From contig CAZFDK010000002.1 of the NCBI GenBank assembly GCA_964518305.1, forward strand, positions 53,564 to 117,563: a DNA stretch of 64,000 bases. Direction: 5' to 3'. Position 1 is the first letter of the stretch; each line of letters starts with the position of its first letter. Shown piece after piece: positions 6,711 to 15,050 of this stretch. The notes beneath the pieces were generated by a model. The model searched no databases. It was given only the letters and a program-made list of their open reading frames with translations, and had not been told where the DNA came from. The stretch is from Caribbeanibacter sp964518305. Its GTDB lineage: Bacteria > Gemmatimonadota > Gemmatimonadetes > Palauibacterales > Palauibacteraceae. A program made the position numbers and the translations under genes.

Positions 6711-9700
6711 TCAGGACGTGTCCGCCCGGCGCACTTCCCCCGCCAGGTGGTCGAGGACCGCCTCCACCACGCCGAACTCCTCCTCCAGGAGCCGAAAGAA
6801 GTCCTGCTGGCCGAGCACCAGGAGACGGGACGGCTCGACGCACACGGCGGTGTAGTGACGGGGCTTTTTGTCCAGGAGGCTGAGGCTCCCGATTGATTCA
6901 CCCTCCTCGGCCACGAAGGCGAGGCGGTCCTCCTGGCGCGCCTCCACCGCTCCCGACGCCACCACGTACAGCTCGGCCGAGAGCTCGCCGGCCGCGAACA
7001 CCTCCTGCCCCTCGGCGAAGCTTCGCTCCTCCATCAGGGCGGCCAGGCCCGCCAGGACCTCCGTCCGGAGGTCGGCGAAGAGCTCGGTCTGCCGCAGGAT
7101 CTCGGCCCGCTCGGTGATCTCCACGAACGTCTCCTCGTCAAGGTCAGCCAGGAATTCGGCGCGTCGGCCGCCGCCCGGGCCCAGCAGGGTGTCGCCGACG
7201 GCGGTGATCGCGCCCTCGCAGGCGCGCGCCGCGCTCGCCATCTCCCCGCGCCGCAGTCGGGCGAGCCCCCTCACCCAGGAATCCGTCGGGTGGGAGGCGA
7301 GCTCCTCCAGGGCCCCGTGGGCGGAGGGGCGCTCGATGCCGTACCGCTCGAGGGCGGCCCGCTCCCGGTCCGCCGGTCCCCTGTCCGGATCCACCAGGGG
7401 CGCCAGCCTCCGGCGCTGCTCGATCGGCAGCGCGTTCTCGAGCAGCTCCATGCCCCGCTGGCGGTCCAGCGCGTCGTCGGAGGTCAGCGCCGTGTACGCG
7501 ACGTACAGGTCCTCCAGCGAGTGCCGCAGCCCCAGCACCCGCAGGGCCCGCTCCACGGCTTCCCGCTCCCGCTGGCGCAGCGTGCGATCCAGCAGGTCCT
7601 CGCCGTCCCCCGCCGATTCGGGCCCCGCCCCCGTGGAGACGTCCCGGAGCAGGGCCCACCGGAAACCGGAGCGGAGCTCGCGCCGGAGCTGGGGCGCGAG
7701 GTCGAGGTGCTCGAACTCCAGCTCCCCGCGGTCCCGGCGAATCTTGTCCAGGGTCCGCAGGATCTGGTACCGAACGCCGTGCGAGTCGACCGCGTCCAGG
7801 GCGTCCCACAGGCTCTCCACCGTGGACTGTTCGGCCTGCTCGTAGAGGACGCGGGCCAGCCTCTCCCTGGCCGCGGCGGACAGGTCCCCGTCGCCCAGGC
7901 GGGACGCCAGCTCGGAGTGGATCGCCGGACAGAGGCTCCTCAGCCCTGTCCGGGCGGCGTCCCGCGTCTCGGGGTCCTCCAGCCCCCGGACCAGATCGGG
8001 CGCCAGCCCGCGGGCGTCCAGCGTTCCCGCCGCCCGCACGGACCGGCGGCGCACTCGGGCGTCCGGGTCCCGCACCAGGCTCTCCAGGACCTCCTCGCCG
8101 CCCGGCGGCAGGCGGCGCGCCTCCGACAGCAGCTCGGCCGCTTCCTCCCGGTCTGCCGGCCGCTCGGAACGGGCGAGACGCCGCACCCGGGCCATGCCCT
8201 CTTCCCGCTGCTCCTCGCGCCCGTACCGGAGGAGACAGCCCACCGCCGCCGTCCGCACCTCCCGGCGGTCGTCCTCCAGCAGGGCCTCCATTTCCCGGGC
8301 CGGGCCCCGCGGGCCGTGGTCGCATACGAAGTGGACGGCCTCCGTCCGGACTTCGTGGGAGGAGTCCCGGAGCAGGCGCCGGGCTTCCGGCAGGGCCTCC
8401 TCGGAGCCGATCTCGTAGAGCAGGGAGAGGGCTCGGGCGCGAACGCGTCCGGACGAGTGCCCCAGCAGGTCCCGGAGCTCCCCCTCCAGCTCCGCCGTGG
8501 GCGACTGCTCCAGCAGCGACAGCGCGTACAGGACCTCGCGCTCGTCATCGCTCGCCAGCGCACCGCGCAGCTGCTCAAGCGTCGTCGCGTCGAGCTGCTC
8601 CACGATCAGCTCGTCCAGGTCCACGTCCCGGACCCCGATCAGCCGCTTCACCGAGTCCCGGAATTCGTCCCGCATCCGTACCGTGGCCGCGATCCACGCG
8701 ACGAGCAGCAGGATCGAGAGCACCGCCACCCCCCGGATCCCGAATCCGAGCCAGTTCGTGACGCCGAGCAGCAGGATCCCGGCCACCCCCGTTCCCCCGC
8801 GGTAGATCCCGAGATCGATGAGAGGCTTCGCCCGATACTTCACCTCCGACGGGACGGGCAGGAAGAGCAGCTCGCGCGTGGACTGGTCCAGCGAGTAGCG
8901 GAGCGCTCCGTCGGATCCCTTGGCCAGGGCGGCAGCCAGGAGTCCCGGTACCGCCAGCACTCCGCCGGTGGCGGCGAGCAGGGTCACCGGGAGAACGAGG
9001 AGCGCCACGCCGATCCCGAAGCTCCTGAGCACGAACGAGGTGAGGAACACCTGGATGGCAACGGACGCGACGTTCTGCACCGCGAAGAATCGTCCGAAGA
9101 ACGCCGTCTTCGCGTCCTCGCCGGCCACGTACATCTCCACGGCCCGGTTGAACTGCCAGTCGACGAGCGTGCTCACGACGATGGTCAGCCCGAGGATCAG
9201 GGCGACCGTCCTCAGGTGGGACGACTCCCGAACCAGGGTCAGTGCGTCGGCGGAGACGTCGTCCACGAGGCGAGCGTCCCCGCCCCCCCGGAGGCGGGGA
9301 AGAAGGAGGCTCACGATGAGCGCACAGGCCGAGAGGATCGCCGCAGCGACGAGGAGGAGAGCCTCGCTCCCCACCAGATCCGCCGCCAGGCCCGAGACGG
9401 CGCTCCCGGCCACGCCGCCGACCACGAGCCCGACGCCGATGGGTCCGAAGAGCCGCTTCGCCTGGCGGGTGGAGAAGAGCCTGTTGGCCACCAGCCAGAA
9501 CTGGCTCATCAGGAAGAGCGGGTAGACCTTGCCGAACACGTAGAAGGCACCGGACGCCACGGTCCCCCCCACCCGGAGCCAGGCCCAGAACCCCACCAGC
9601 GACGCCCCCATGAGCCCGAAGGTGGTCATCAGGAGCCGACCGGGCGCCGTGTCCTCCACGCGGCGCGAGTAGAGCATCACCGCGACGCTGACCACCACGG

Positions 9701-9899
9701 CCGTGAGGACGTAGACCCAGGGGAGATTCTCCGCGCCGACCCGGTCGATGAACACCGAGTTCCGGACCGGCTTGATGACGTAGTGGGAGCTGAGGGCCAG
9801 AAGGCCGTAGAGGAACATCAGCCCCGCCGGGACCAGCTCCTCCCGGCGCACGTCGGTGACGCTCCGCCACCACTCGGCCAGCGTGCCCCGAACGCTCAC
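6711..9899 (-). CDS. NTT/ADP-ATP-translocase-like MFS protein fused to HEAT repeats and a cNMP-binding-like domain
   Basis: A 1062-residue, three-part protein. Residues about 20-425 are a 12-helix transporter of the NTT/AAA nucleotide-exchanger type (LSSHYVIKPVRNSVFIDRVG near the front, later RYSLDQSTRELLFLPV). Residues about 440-890 hold alpha-helical HEAT-like repeats with recurring DPDARVRRRSVRAAG-type units. Residues about 925-1050 form a cyclic-nucleotide-binding-like beta barrel (LFADLRTEVLAGLAALMEE, YVVASGAVEARQ). Its phosphate-binding cassette reads GESIGSLSLL with PRHYTA: the arginine is kept but the usual GE glutamate is absent, so ligand binding is uncertain. The domain order suggests a transporter with a large cytoplasmic regulatory tail. 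The gene follows tauE by 60 bases at the end of the gnd-zwf-pgl run. A smaller NTT-like protein is at 23411-24859. The substrate is not proven to be nucleotides. Confidence 0.85.
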   Translation of the reverse strand: MSVRGTLAEWWRSVTDVRREELVPAGLMFLYGLLALSSHYVIKPVRNSVFIDRVGAENLPWVYVLTAVVVSVAVMLYSRRVEDTAPGRLLMTTFGLMGASLVGFWAWLRVGGTVASGAFYVFGKVYPLFLMSQFWLVANRLFSTRQAKRLFGPIGVGLVVGGVAGSAVSGLAADLVGSEALLLVAAAILSACALIVSLLLPRLRGGGDARLVDDVSADALTLVRESSHLRTVALILGLTIVVSTLVDWQFNRAVEMYVAGEDAKTAFFGRFFAVQNVASVAIQVFLTSFVLRSFGIGVALLVLPVTLLAATGGVLAVPGLLAAALAKGSDGALRYSLDQSTRELLFLPVPSEVKYRAKPLIDLGIYRGGTGVAGILLLGVTNWLGFGIRGVAVLSILLLVAWIAATVRMRDEFRDSVKRLIGVRDVDLDELIVEQLDATTLEQLRGALASDDEREVLYALSLLEQSPTAELEGELRDLLGHSSGRVRARALSLLYEIGSEEALPEARRLLRDSSHEVRTEAVHFVCDHGPRGPAREMEALLEDDRREVRTAAVGCLLRYGREEQREEGMARVRRLARSERPADREEAAELLSEARRLPPGGEEVLESLVRDPDARVRRRSVRAAGTLDARGLAPDLVRGLEDPETRDAARTGLRSLCPAIHSELASRLGDGDLSAAARERLARVLYEQAEQSTVESLWDALDAVDSHGVRYQILRTLDKIRRDRGELEFEHLDLAPQLRRELRSGFRWALLRDVSTGAGPESAGDGEDLLDRTLRQREREAVERALRVLGLRHSLEDLYVAYTALTSDDALDRQRGMELLENALPIEQRRRLAPLVDPDRGPADRERAALERYGIERPSAHGALEELASHPTDSWVRGLARLRRGEMASAARACEGAITAVGDTLLGPGGGRRAEFLADLDEETFVEITERAEILRQTELFADLRTEVLAGLAALMEERSFAEGQEVFAAGELSAELYVVASGAVEARQEDRLAFVAEEGESIGSLSLLDKKPRHYTAVCVEPSRLLVLGQQDFFRLLEEEFGVVEAVLDHLAGEVRRADTS

Positions 9900-9959
9900 G
9901 GCTCGCTGCGCGCTCTCGTCACCGGCGCCTCGGAGACACCCTCGCCCGCCCGGACCGGC

Positions 9960-10808
9960 TCATCCGGACAGGCTGAGCGCCAGGACCAGAGCGCCCACAG
10001 CGGCGAACACTCCTCCGAGCACCTTCTCCATGAGATCCGCCGGAAGCCACTTGCCCACGCGGCTTCCGAGGGTGCTCCCGACGAGGACCCCGGGCACGCT
10101 CCATCCGACGACCCTCCAGGCGGGAGAGGCCGCCGTCGCGTGGATGCCGGCCGCTGCGACGGCGGTGATGGCCAGGACGAACACGCTCGTGGCCACGGCC
10201 ACACGGGGCGGAACGCGACAGCGCACCACCAGCTGGGTGGTCGAGATCTCCGGGAGCCCGGCGCTCACGAGACCCGTGAACGCTCCTCCGATCGCCGCCA
10301 GCAGGACCCCCGGGGGACGCCAGCACGTCGGGTACTCGAAGTGCTCGCCGTCCGCCGACTCGATCACCGTGGTCCCCTTGCCCCGCGACCTCTCGTCGAT
10401 CACCTCACTGGCCTCCTCGCCGGGCTCGCACGCCTCCGGATTCTTCACGAAGAGCAGGAACCCCGCCAGCACCACGAGCGCGCCCCCGAAGACGCGCTTC
10501 ATCACCACGTCCGGCACCTGGTGCGCCACCAGGGCCCCCGCGACCGCGAACGGAACCGCGCCCAGCAGCAGCCACCGGGCCGTCGCGTAGTCCACCAGGT
10601 TCTGGGCCACGTAGGATCGGAGCCCGTTCCCCATCCCGAAGGCCTCCGTCAGGAGGCCCGCGCCCACGGCCTGCGCCGGGGTCAGGCCCAGCGCCAGCAT
10701 GAAGAAGGGGCTGAAGAAGAGGGCCCCGGACACGCCGGAGCCCACCGCCACGGTGGCGAACGCGATCGAGGTGGGGAAGACCCACCAGAGGCTCAGGAGC
10801 TCCGACAT
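9960..10808 (-). CDS. TauE/SafE-family sulfite/anion exporter-like permease
   Basis: A 282-residue membrane protein starting at ATG 10808. The two-repeat TauE/SafE pattern is clear: GSGVSGALFFSPFFMLALGLTP near the N-terminus, GAGLLTEAFGMGNG, and in the second half a gGAFTGLVSAGLPEISTTQL stretch. A soluble loop of roughly 40 residues (about 128-170) separates the halves. The family exports sulfite, sulfonates or other organic anions; the substrate here is unknown. The start overlaps the pgl stop (TGATG), so it is translationally coupled to the pentose-phosphate genes, an unusual partner. Confidence 0.88.
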   Translation of the reverse strand: MSELLSLWWVFPTSIAFATVAVGSGVSGALFFSPFFMLALGLTPAQAVGAGLLTEAFGMGNGLRSYVAQNLVDYATARWLLLGAVPFAVAGALVAHQVPDVVMKRVFGGALVVLAGFLLFVKNPEACEPGEEASEVIDERSRGKGTTVIESADGEHFEYPTCWRPPGVLLAAIGGAFTGLVSAGLPEISTTQLVVRCRVPPRVAVATSVFVLAITAVAAAGIHATAASPAWRVVGWSVPGVLVGSTLGSRVGKWLPADLMEKVLGGVFAAVGALVLALSLSG

Positions 10809-11551
10809 CACCCGCTCCCGTCCTCCCGGACCTCGCGGGCCCGGTCGGCCGCAGGCCCGTCCAGCATCCACGTGCCGCCGCGCGCCAGGCGCGACGGGCA
10901 GTCCCGAACCGGGTCCGGCTCGGCGAGCGCCCGTGCCACCGGCTCCGCCTTCTCGCGCCCGGTGGCCAGCACCACGATCCTGCGGGCGGCCCCGACCACG
11001 GGGGGCGTCACGGTGAGCCGCTGCACGGGCGGCTCGGGCGCCTCCACGGGGACCACCCGCCGGTCGCGCTCGGCCAGGGCCGGCGACCCGGGGAACAGGG
11101 AGGCGGTGTGGCCGTCCTCGCCGATCCCCAGGAGGAGGAGATCGAGCTCTCCGGGCAGCACGCCGGCGTACTCCTCGGCGGCCCTCCACCGGTCGGGCCG
11201 CTCGGCCTCCATGCGGTGCACCCGCGCCGCCGGGACGTCGACATGCTCCAGGAGCGTCTTCCGCGCCATCCGGTAGTTGCTCTCCGGGTGATCGGGAGGC
11301 ACGCCGCGCTCGTCACCGAAGTAGACGTGCACCGACGACCAGTCGAGCGAGCCCCTCGCGCGAAGCTCACGGTAGGCGGGCCCGGGCGTGGAGCCGCCGG
11401 CCAGGGCCAGGGCGCACCTCCCCGCGCGATCGACGGCCCGTCGCATCTCGCCGGCGATCAGGCTCGCCGCCGTCTCGGCCCACCTTTCCGGGGACCCGAC
11501 CAGCACCTCGCCTCGCTCCCGGAGCGTGCCCCCGTCGCCGGCCGCCGCCAT
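10808..11551 (-). CDS. pgl: 6-phosphogluconolactonase
   Basis: A 247-residue SugarP_isomerase-fold protein. Motifs seen are LALAGGSTPGPAYRELR (phosphate-binding loop), VHVYFGDERGVPPDHPESNYRM and LLLGIGEDGHTASLFPG, all diagnostic of the DevB/Pgl family. It hydrolyses 6-phosphogluconolactone between Zwf and Gnd. I chose ATG 11551, which overlaps the zwf stop as TGATG; a GTG five codons upstream (11566) is possible. It lies between zwf and a TauE-type permease on one transcript. Confidence 0.95.
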   Translation of the reverse strand: MAAAGDGGTLRERGEVLVGSPERWAETAASLIAGEMRRAVDRAGRCALALAGGSTPGPAYRELRARGSLDWSSVHVYFGDERGVPPDHPESNYRMARKTLLEHVDVPAARVHRMEAERPDRWRAAEEYAGVLPGELDLLLLGIGEDGHTASLFPGSPALAERDRRVVPVEAPEPPVQRLTVTPPVVGAARRIVVLATGREKAEPVARALAEPDPVRDCPSRLARGGTWMLDGPAADRAREVREDGSG

Positions 11552-13143
11552 CAGATCGCCTTCCACGACCGCCCGTCCCGCTCCAGCAGGGCCTCCGCTC
11601 CGTCCGGTCCCCAGCTGCCGGCGCGATAGTTCGGAAGATCAGCGTGAGGGGACGACTCCCAGCTGTCCACCAGCGGATCCACGATGGACCACGCGTGCTC
11701 CACCCAGTCCCTGCGGGCGAAGAGCGTCTGGTCGCCCTGCATGGCGTCCATGAGCAGCCAGGCGTAGGCGGACGGAGGCTCCTCGATGCCGAAGGCCCGG
11801 GCGTACTCGAACTCCATCCGCACGGGCTCCAGGGCCACCCTGGGGCCGGGGCGCTTGGCGGCGAACCGCTGGACGATGCCCTCCTCCGGCTGCAGCCGGA
11901 AGGCGAGCACGTTCCGCTCGACGTCGTCCTGTCCCGGAAACATGCTGTGGGGGGTGGGCCGGAAGTGGACCGCGACCTCGGTGAGCTTCCGAGGGAGTCG
12001 CTTCCCGGTGCGCAGGTAGAAGGGCACGCCGGACCACCGCCAGTTGTCCACGCGCAGCTCCAGGGCGGCGAAGGTCGGCGTCGTGGACTCCGGCTCCACG
12101 CCCTCCTCGCCCCGGTACCCCGGCACCTCCGTCCCGTCGATCCGGCCGGGGCCGTACTGACCCGCCACGAAGTCCCGCTCGGGTTCGACCGGCTCGACGG
12201 CCTGCAGCACCTTCGCCGTCTCGTCCCGGAGCGAGCTGCCGAGGCAGCGCACAGGGGGCTCGATGGCCGTGATGCAGAGCAGCTGCAGGAGATGGTTCTG
12301 GACCATGTCCCGGACCACGCCCGTCTCCTCGTAGAAGCCCGCGCGGTCCCCGATCCCGACGTCCTCGGCCGCCGTGATCTGGACGTGGTCGATGTAGTTC
12401 CGGTTCCAGATCGGCTCGTACCCGGGGTTGGCGAACCGGAAGACGAGCATGTTCTGGACGGTCTCCTTGCCGAGATAGTGGTCGATCCGGTAGATCTCGT
12501 CCTCCGCGAAGACGTCCTGCAGCTCCCGGTTCAGCCGGACGGCGGACGCCCGGTCCCGCCCGAAGGGCTTCTCGATCACCAGCCGGCGCCAGCCCTCCTC
12601 GCTCTGTGTCAGGCCCGCCCGCTCCAGCCGACCGGGAATCTCCGTGAAGAAGCTCGGAGGGACGGCCAGGTGGAAGAGGACGTTGTCCGGGATCCCGTGT
12701 CTCTCCCGGAGCCGCTCCACCTCCCGCGCCAGGTCCGCGTAGTCGCCCCCCGGCGGAGAGCGGACGTCGGCCGGGCAGTAATGGAGCCGCCGGGCGAACG
12801 ACTCCCACCGGGAGCCGTCGACCTCGGAGCGGCCGAGCACGGCCTCGCGCATCCGGTCGCGAAACGTCGCGTCGTCCCACTCCGTCCGCGCCGTCCCCAG
12901 CACCGCGAACCGCCCGGGCAGGAGCTCCTGGCAGTGCAGCTCGTACAGGGAGGGGACGAGGTCCTTCGCGGTCAGGTCGCCGGAGGCGCCGAAGATCACC
13001 ATCACGCAGGGGTCGGCCGCCTCCCCGGGCTCGAGGCCCGCCTCCCGGCAGCGGACTCCCACCCGCACGGCTTCCTCCCCGGTCCCGTCACGCGCATCCT
13101 CCGGGGACCGCCTGTCCTCGTCCAAATCGCCCGCCCCGCTCAC
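11551..13143 (-). CDS. zwf: Glucose-6-phosphate 1-dehydrogenase
   Basis: A 530-residue enzyme starting at GTG 13143, which overlaps the gnd stop (GTGA). A 35-40-residue extension precedes the Rossmann motif FGASGDLTAKDLVPSLYEL (the usual GASGDLTKRKL lysine pair is changed to AKD). The catalytic block RIDHYLGKETVQNMLVFRF is intact, as are EKPFGRD and the C-terminal WRWSGVPFYLRTGKRL. It oxidises glucose-6-phosphate with NADP+ (or NAD+), the first step of the oxidative pentose-phosphate pathway. It is co-transcribed with gnd upstream and pgl downstream. The longer open frame to 13434 is antisense-like filler inside gnd. Confidence 0.96.
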   Translation of the reverse strand: MSGAGDLDEDRRSPEDARDGTGEEAVRVGVRCREAGLEPGEAADPCVMVIFGASGDLTAKDLVPSLYELHCQELLPGRFAVLGTARTEWDDATFRDRMREAVLGRSEVDGSRWESFARRLHYCPADVRSPPGGDYADLAREVERLRERHGIPDNVLFHLAVPPSFFTEIPGRLERAGLTQSEEGWRRLVIEKPFGRDRASAVRLNRELQDVFAEDEIYRIDHYLGKETVQNMLVFRFANPGYEPIWNRNYIDHVQITAAEDVGIGDRAGFYEETGVVRDMVQNHLLQLLCITAIEPPVRCLGSSLRDETAKVLQAVEPVEPERDFVAGQYGPGRIDGTEVPGYRGEEGVEPESTTPTFAALELRVDNWRWSGVPFYLRTGKRLPRKLTEVAVHFRPTPHSMFPGQDDVERNVLAFRLQPEEGIVQRFAAKRPGPRVALEPVRMEFEYARAFGIEEPPSAYAWLLMDAMQGDQTLFARRDWVEHAWSIVDPLVDSWESSPHADLPNYRAGSWGPDGAEALLERDGRSWKAI

Positions 13144-14054
13144 GACCCGTCCTCCTCCTCTTCTCTGACCCCGTGGCCCCCGAACTGGTCGCGGAGGGCC
13201 GCGATCACCTTGGCCGAGAAGCGCTCCTCCATCCGGGAGTCGAAGCGCTCGTAGAGCGAGTTCGTCAGGCTGCCCACCGGGATGGCGTTCTCCACGGCGT
13301 ACTGGACCGTCCAGCGGCCCATGCCGGAGTCGTCCACGTAGCCCGCGATGCGCTCGAGCTCGTTGCCCTCTTCGTCGAAGGCGTCGGACAGGAGCTCCAG
13401 GAGCCACGACCGGACCACGGCCCCGTGCTGCCACAGCTCAGCCACCTGCTGCAGGTCGACGTCGAACTCGGAGCGCTCCAGGCACTCGAAGCCCTCCCCC
13501 AGGGCCTGCAGCATGCCGTACTCGATGCCGTTGTGGATCATCTTCACGAAGTGGCCCGCGCCGTTCTCCCCCACATGCGCGTACCCGCCCTCGGGCGCCA
13601 GACTGCGGAACGCCGGCTCGAGGTCGCGAAACGCCTCCTCCGGGCCGCCGATCATCATGCAGTAGCCCTCCTCCAGCCCCCATACCCCGCCGCTCACCCC
13701 GGCGTCCAGGAACCGTATGTCCTCCTGCTCGCAGCGACCCGCCGCGGCCATCGAGTCGGTGAACCGGGAGTTGCCGCCGTCGACGATAGTGTCGCCGGGA
13801 TCCATGAGCCCGATGAGCTCGTCGATGGTCTCGTCGGTGGGCTCCCCGTGGGGCACCATCACCCACACGGACCGCGGGGGCTCCAGCCGGCCGATCAGGT
13901 CGGGGACCGAATCGGCGGCGGCGCCCCCCGCCTCCTCCGCGTCGCGTCGCCGGTCCGCGTCCAGGTCGAATCCGACGACCTGGTGGCCGTCGCGCACGAG
14001 CCGCCGGAGCATGTTGCCGCCCATCTTCCCCAGGCCGACGATTCCGATCTCCAT
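13140..14054 (-). CDS. gnd: 6-phosphogluconate dehydrogenase, short (GntZ/YqeC-like) form
   Basis: A 304-residue enzyme of the short 6PGDH class; long-form Gnd has about 470 residues. It has GIVGLGKMGGNMLRRL (dinucleotide fold), a DLDADRR segment after beta2, DTIVDGGNSRF, FLDAGVSGGVWGLEEGYCMMIGG and the catalytic block VKMIHNGIEYGMLQA. The acidic end of beta2 without an Arg right after the first Asp often means NAD+ preference, though basic residues follow, so cofactor choice is open. It oxidatively decarboxylates 6-phosphogluconate to ribulose-5-phosphate. AGGGAGG precedes ATG 14054. It is the first gene of a gnd-zwf-pgl-tauE run. Confidence 0.93.
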   Translation of the reverse strand: MEIGIVGLGKMGGNMLRRLVRDGHQVVGFDLDADRRRDAEEAGGAAADSVPDLIGRLEPPRSVWVMVPHGEPTDETIDELIGLMDPGDTIVDGGNSRFTDSMAAAGRCEQEDIRFLDAGVSGGVWGLEEGYCMMIGGPEEAFRDLEPAFRSLAPEGGYAHVGENGAGHFVKMIHNGIEYGMLQALGEGFECLERSEFDVDLQQVAELWQHGAVVRSWLLELLSDAFDEEGNELERIAGYVDDSGMGRWTVQYAVENAIPVGSLTNSLYERFDSRMEERFSAKVIAALRDQFGGHGVREEEEDGS

Positions 14055-14071
14055 GAGGATCCTCCCTTTCC

Positions 14072-14112
14072 GTGTGTATATTCGGTGTGTGTATTCGGTT
14101 GTGTGTATTCGG
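14072..14112. repeat. Three tandem GTGTGTATTCGG repeats upstream of gnd
   Basis: Three near-identical 12-14-bp units, GTGTGTATATTCGG (14072-14085), TGTGTGTATTCGG (14086-14098) and GTGTGTATTCGG (14101-14112), lie 18-58 bases upstream of the gnd ATG. They are strikingly A/T-richer than their surroundings. They may be a regulator-binding array or overlap the operon promoter (TATAC on the minus strand). The remaining gap up to 14359 holds nothing recognisable. Confidence 0.5.
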
Positions 14113-14359
14113 CCCGAACTGCTCCCGCCCGATCCGAGCCGGAGGACTTCACAGCCGTCGCGACGCCACCGCCCGACGCGCGTCTCACCAATCGACGGCG
14201 CCCGGCTCGGGTTCCGGCAGCGAGCCACGCCCGGGCCTCCGCGCCTTCGGCTTCGGGCTCGTTCCCCGTCCCGGAACGCCTGCCCGCCTCCTGCCATTGT
14301 GGAAGCGAGCCCGGAGGAAATCGAACAGAAGCCCGCACTCGACAAAGGGAGACACGAAC

Positions 14360-14425
14360 TTGATCGACACGGTCGTGGAGGCCTTCAGTGACGACGTCGT
14401 GCGTGCGCTCGGGGGAGAATCCTGA
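14360..14425 (+). CDS. Possible 21-residue leader peptide
   Basis: A TTG at 14360, preceded by AAGGGAG, opens a 21-codon frame (M-IDTVVEAFSDDVVRALGGES). Its TGA (14423-14425) overlaps the ATG of the GAF gene as TGATG. The ribosome site, overlap and amphipathic composition suggest a translated, coupled small peptide. There is no homology I recognise, and it could be chance. Confidence 0.3.
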   Translation: MIDTVVEAFSDDVVRALGGES

Positions 14426-14922
14426 TGGCCAATCGCGGAACGGCAGGCCCCGACGAGGATCGACGGGGCGGGAACCGGGAGTTGGTCCGGGACGTCTGGG
14501 CACTGAACCAGCTCATCGAGGTCCCGGACGACCGGGAGGAGTGTCTACGCCTCGCCCTGACCGGCTTCCCCTCCCTGGTCGACTGCTCCTGCTGCGGCCT
14601 GGCCCACAGGAGCGGGGAGGGATGGAGCTTCTCGGCCTACGCCGGCGGTCAGTCGGTCCCGGTGTCCCGGATCGATCAGCTCCACGGGGACCTCCTGCCG
14701 GTCCTCGCCCGCGCCACCGAGGAGGCCCGCTGCGTCCGTGAGGCCGGTACGGGAGCGTCCGGGCGGGCGATCCTGGCCGCTCCCCTCCGAACGATTCGGA
14801 GCCGCCACGGCTTCCTCTTCGTCGTCCGGCGCCAGGGCGAGCCCGGCTTCAGCCGGGAGGAGGAATACCACTTCACCCAGTTCGCGGAGAGAATAGCGGT
14901 CCGGCTCGACCGCATGACCTGA
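14425..14922 (+). CDS. Stand-alone GAF-domain protein
   Basis: A 165-residue cytoplasmic protein that is essentially one GAF-like domain. Conserved points are EECLRLALTGFP (helix 1), DCSCCGLAHRSGEGW (beta strands with CxCC), LAAPLRTIRSRHGFLFVV and the C-terminal helix EEYHFTQFAERIAVRLDRM. The same pattern appears in residues about 30-175 of the sigma54 activator at 17314-19458 (EEECARLVASALP, SCELGGLALR, RAYPLRTLRDRYGLLLAG, QYRLERIAEQLALVIENL), so the two are paralogues. The ligand is unknown; the CSCC cluster could bind a metal or respond to redox (inference). GGGGGAG sits 6 bases before the ATG. Confidence 0.75.
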   Translation: MANRGTAGPDEDRRGGNRELVRDVWALNQLIEVPDDREECLRLALTGFPSLVDCSCCGLAHRSGEGWSFSAYAGGQSVPVSRIDQLHGDLLPVLARATEEARCVREAGTGASGRAILAAPLRTIRSRHGFLFVVRRQGEPGFSREEEYHFTQFAERIAVRLDRMT

Positions 14923-15050
14923 GGGCGCTCGAAGGCGCACCTGCTCCTTCCGAGCGGCGGGAACAGTGCTGTCGTGCAGTCGGTTGGAGCCTCCCGAACG
15001 AAAGTCCACCGTCAGCGACGACCGCCTGAGAGCCGTCACCAGGAGGAATC

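Noticed and set aside
7290..11276. A 1,328-codon open frame on the plus strand
   Set aside because: It is antisense to the NTT-HEAT, tauE and pgl genes and its peptide is Arg/Pro/His/Gln-rich without any domain; long shadow frames are common in DNA this G+C-rich.
14072..14112. CRISPR-like repeat
   Set aside because: Three short units with no unique spacers; a promoter-proximal tandem repeat, not an array.
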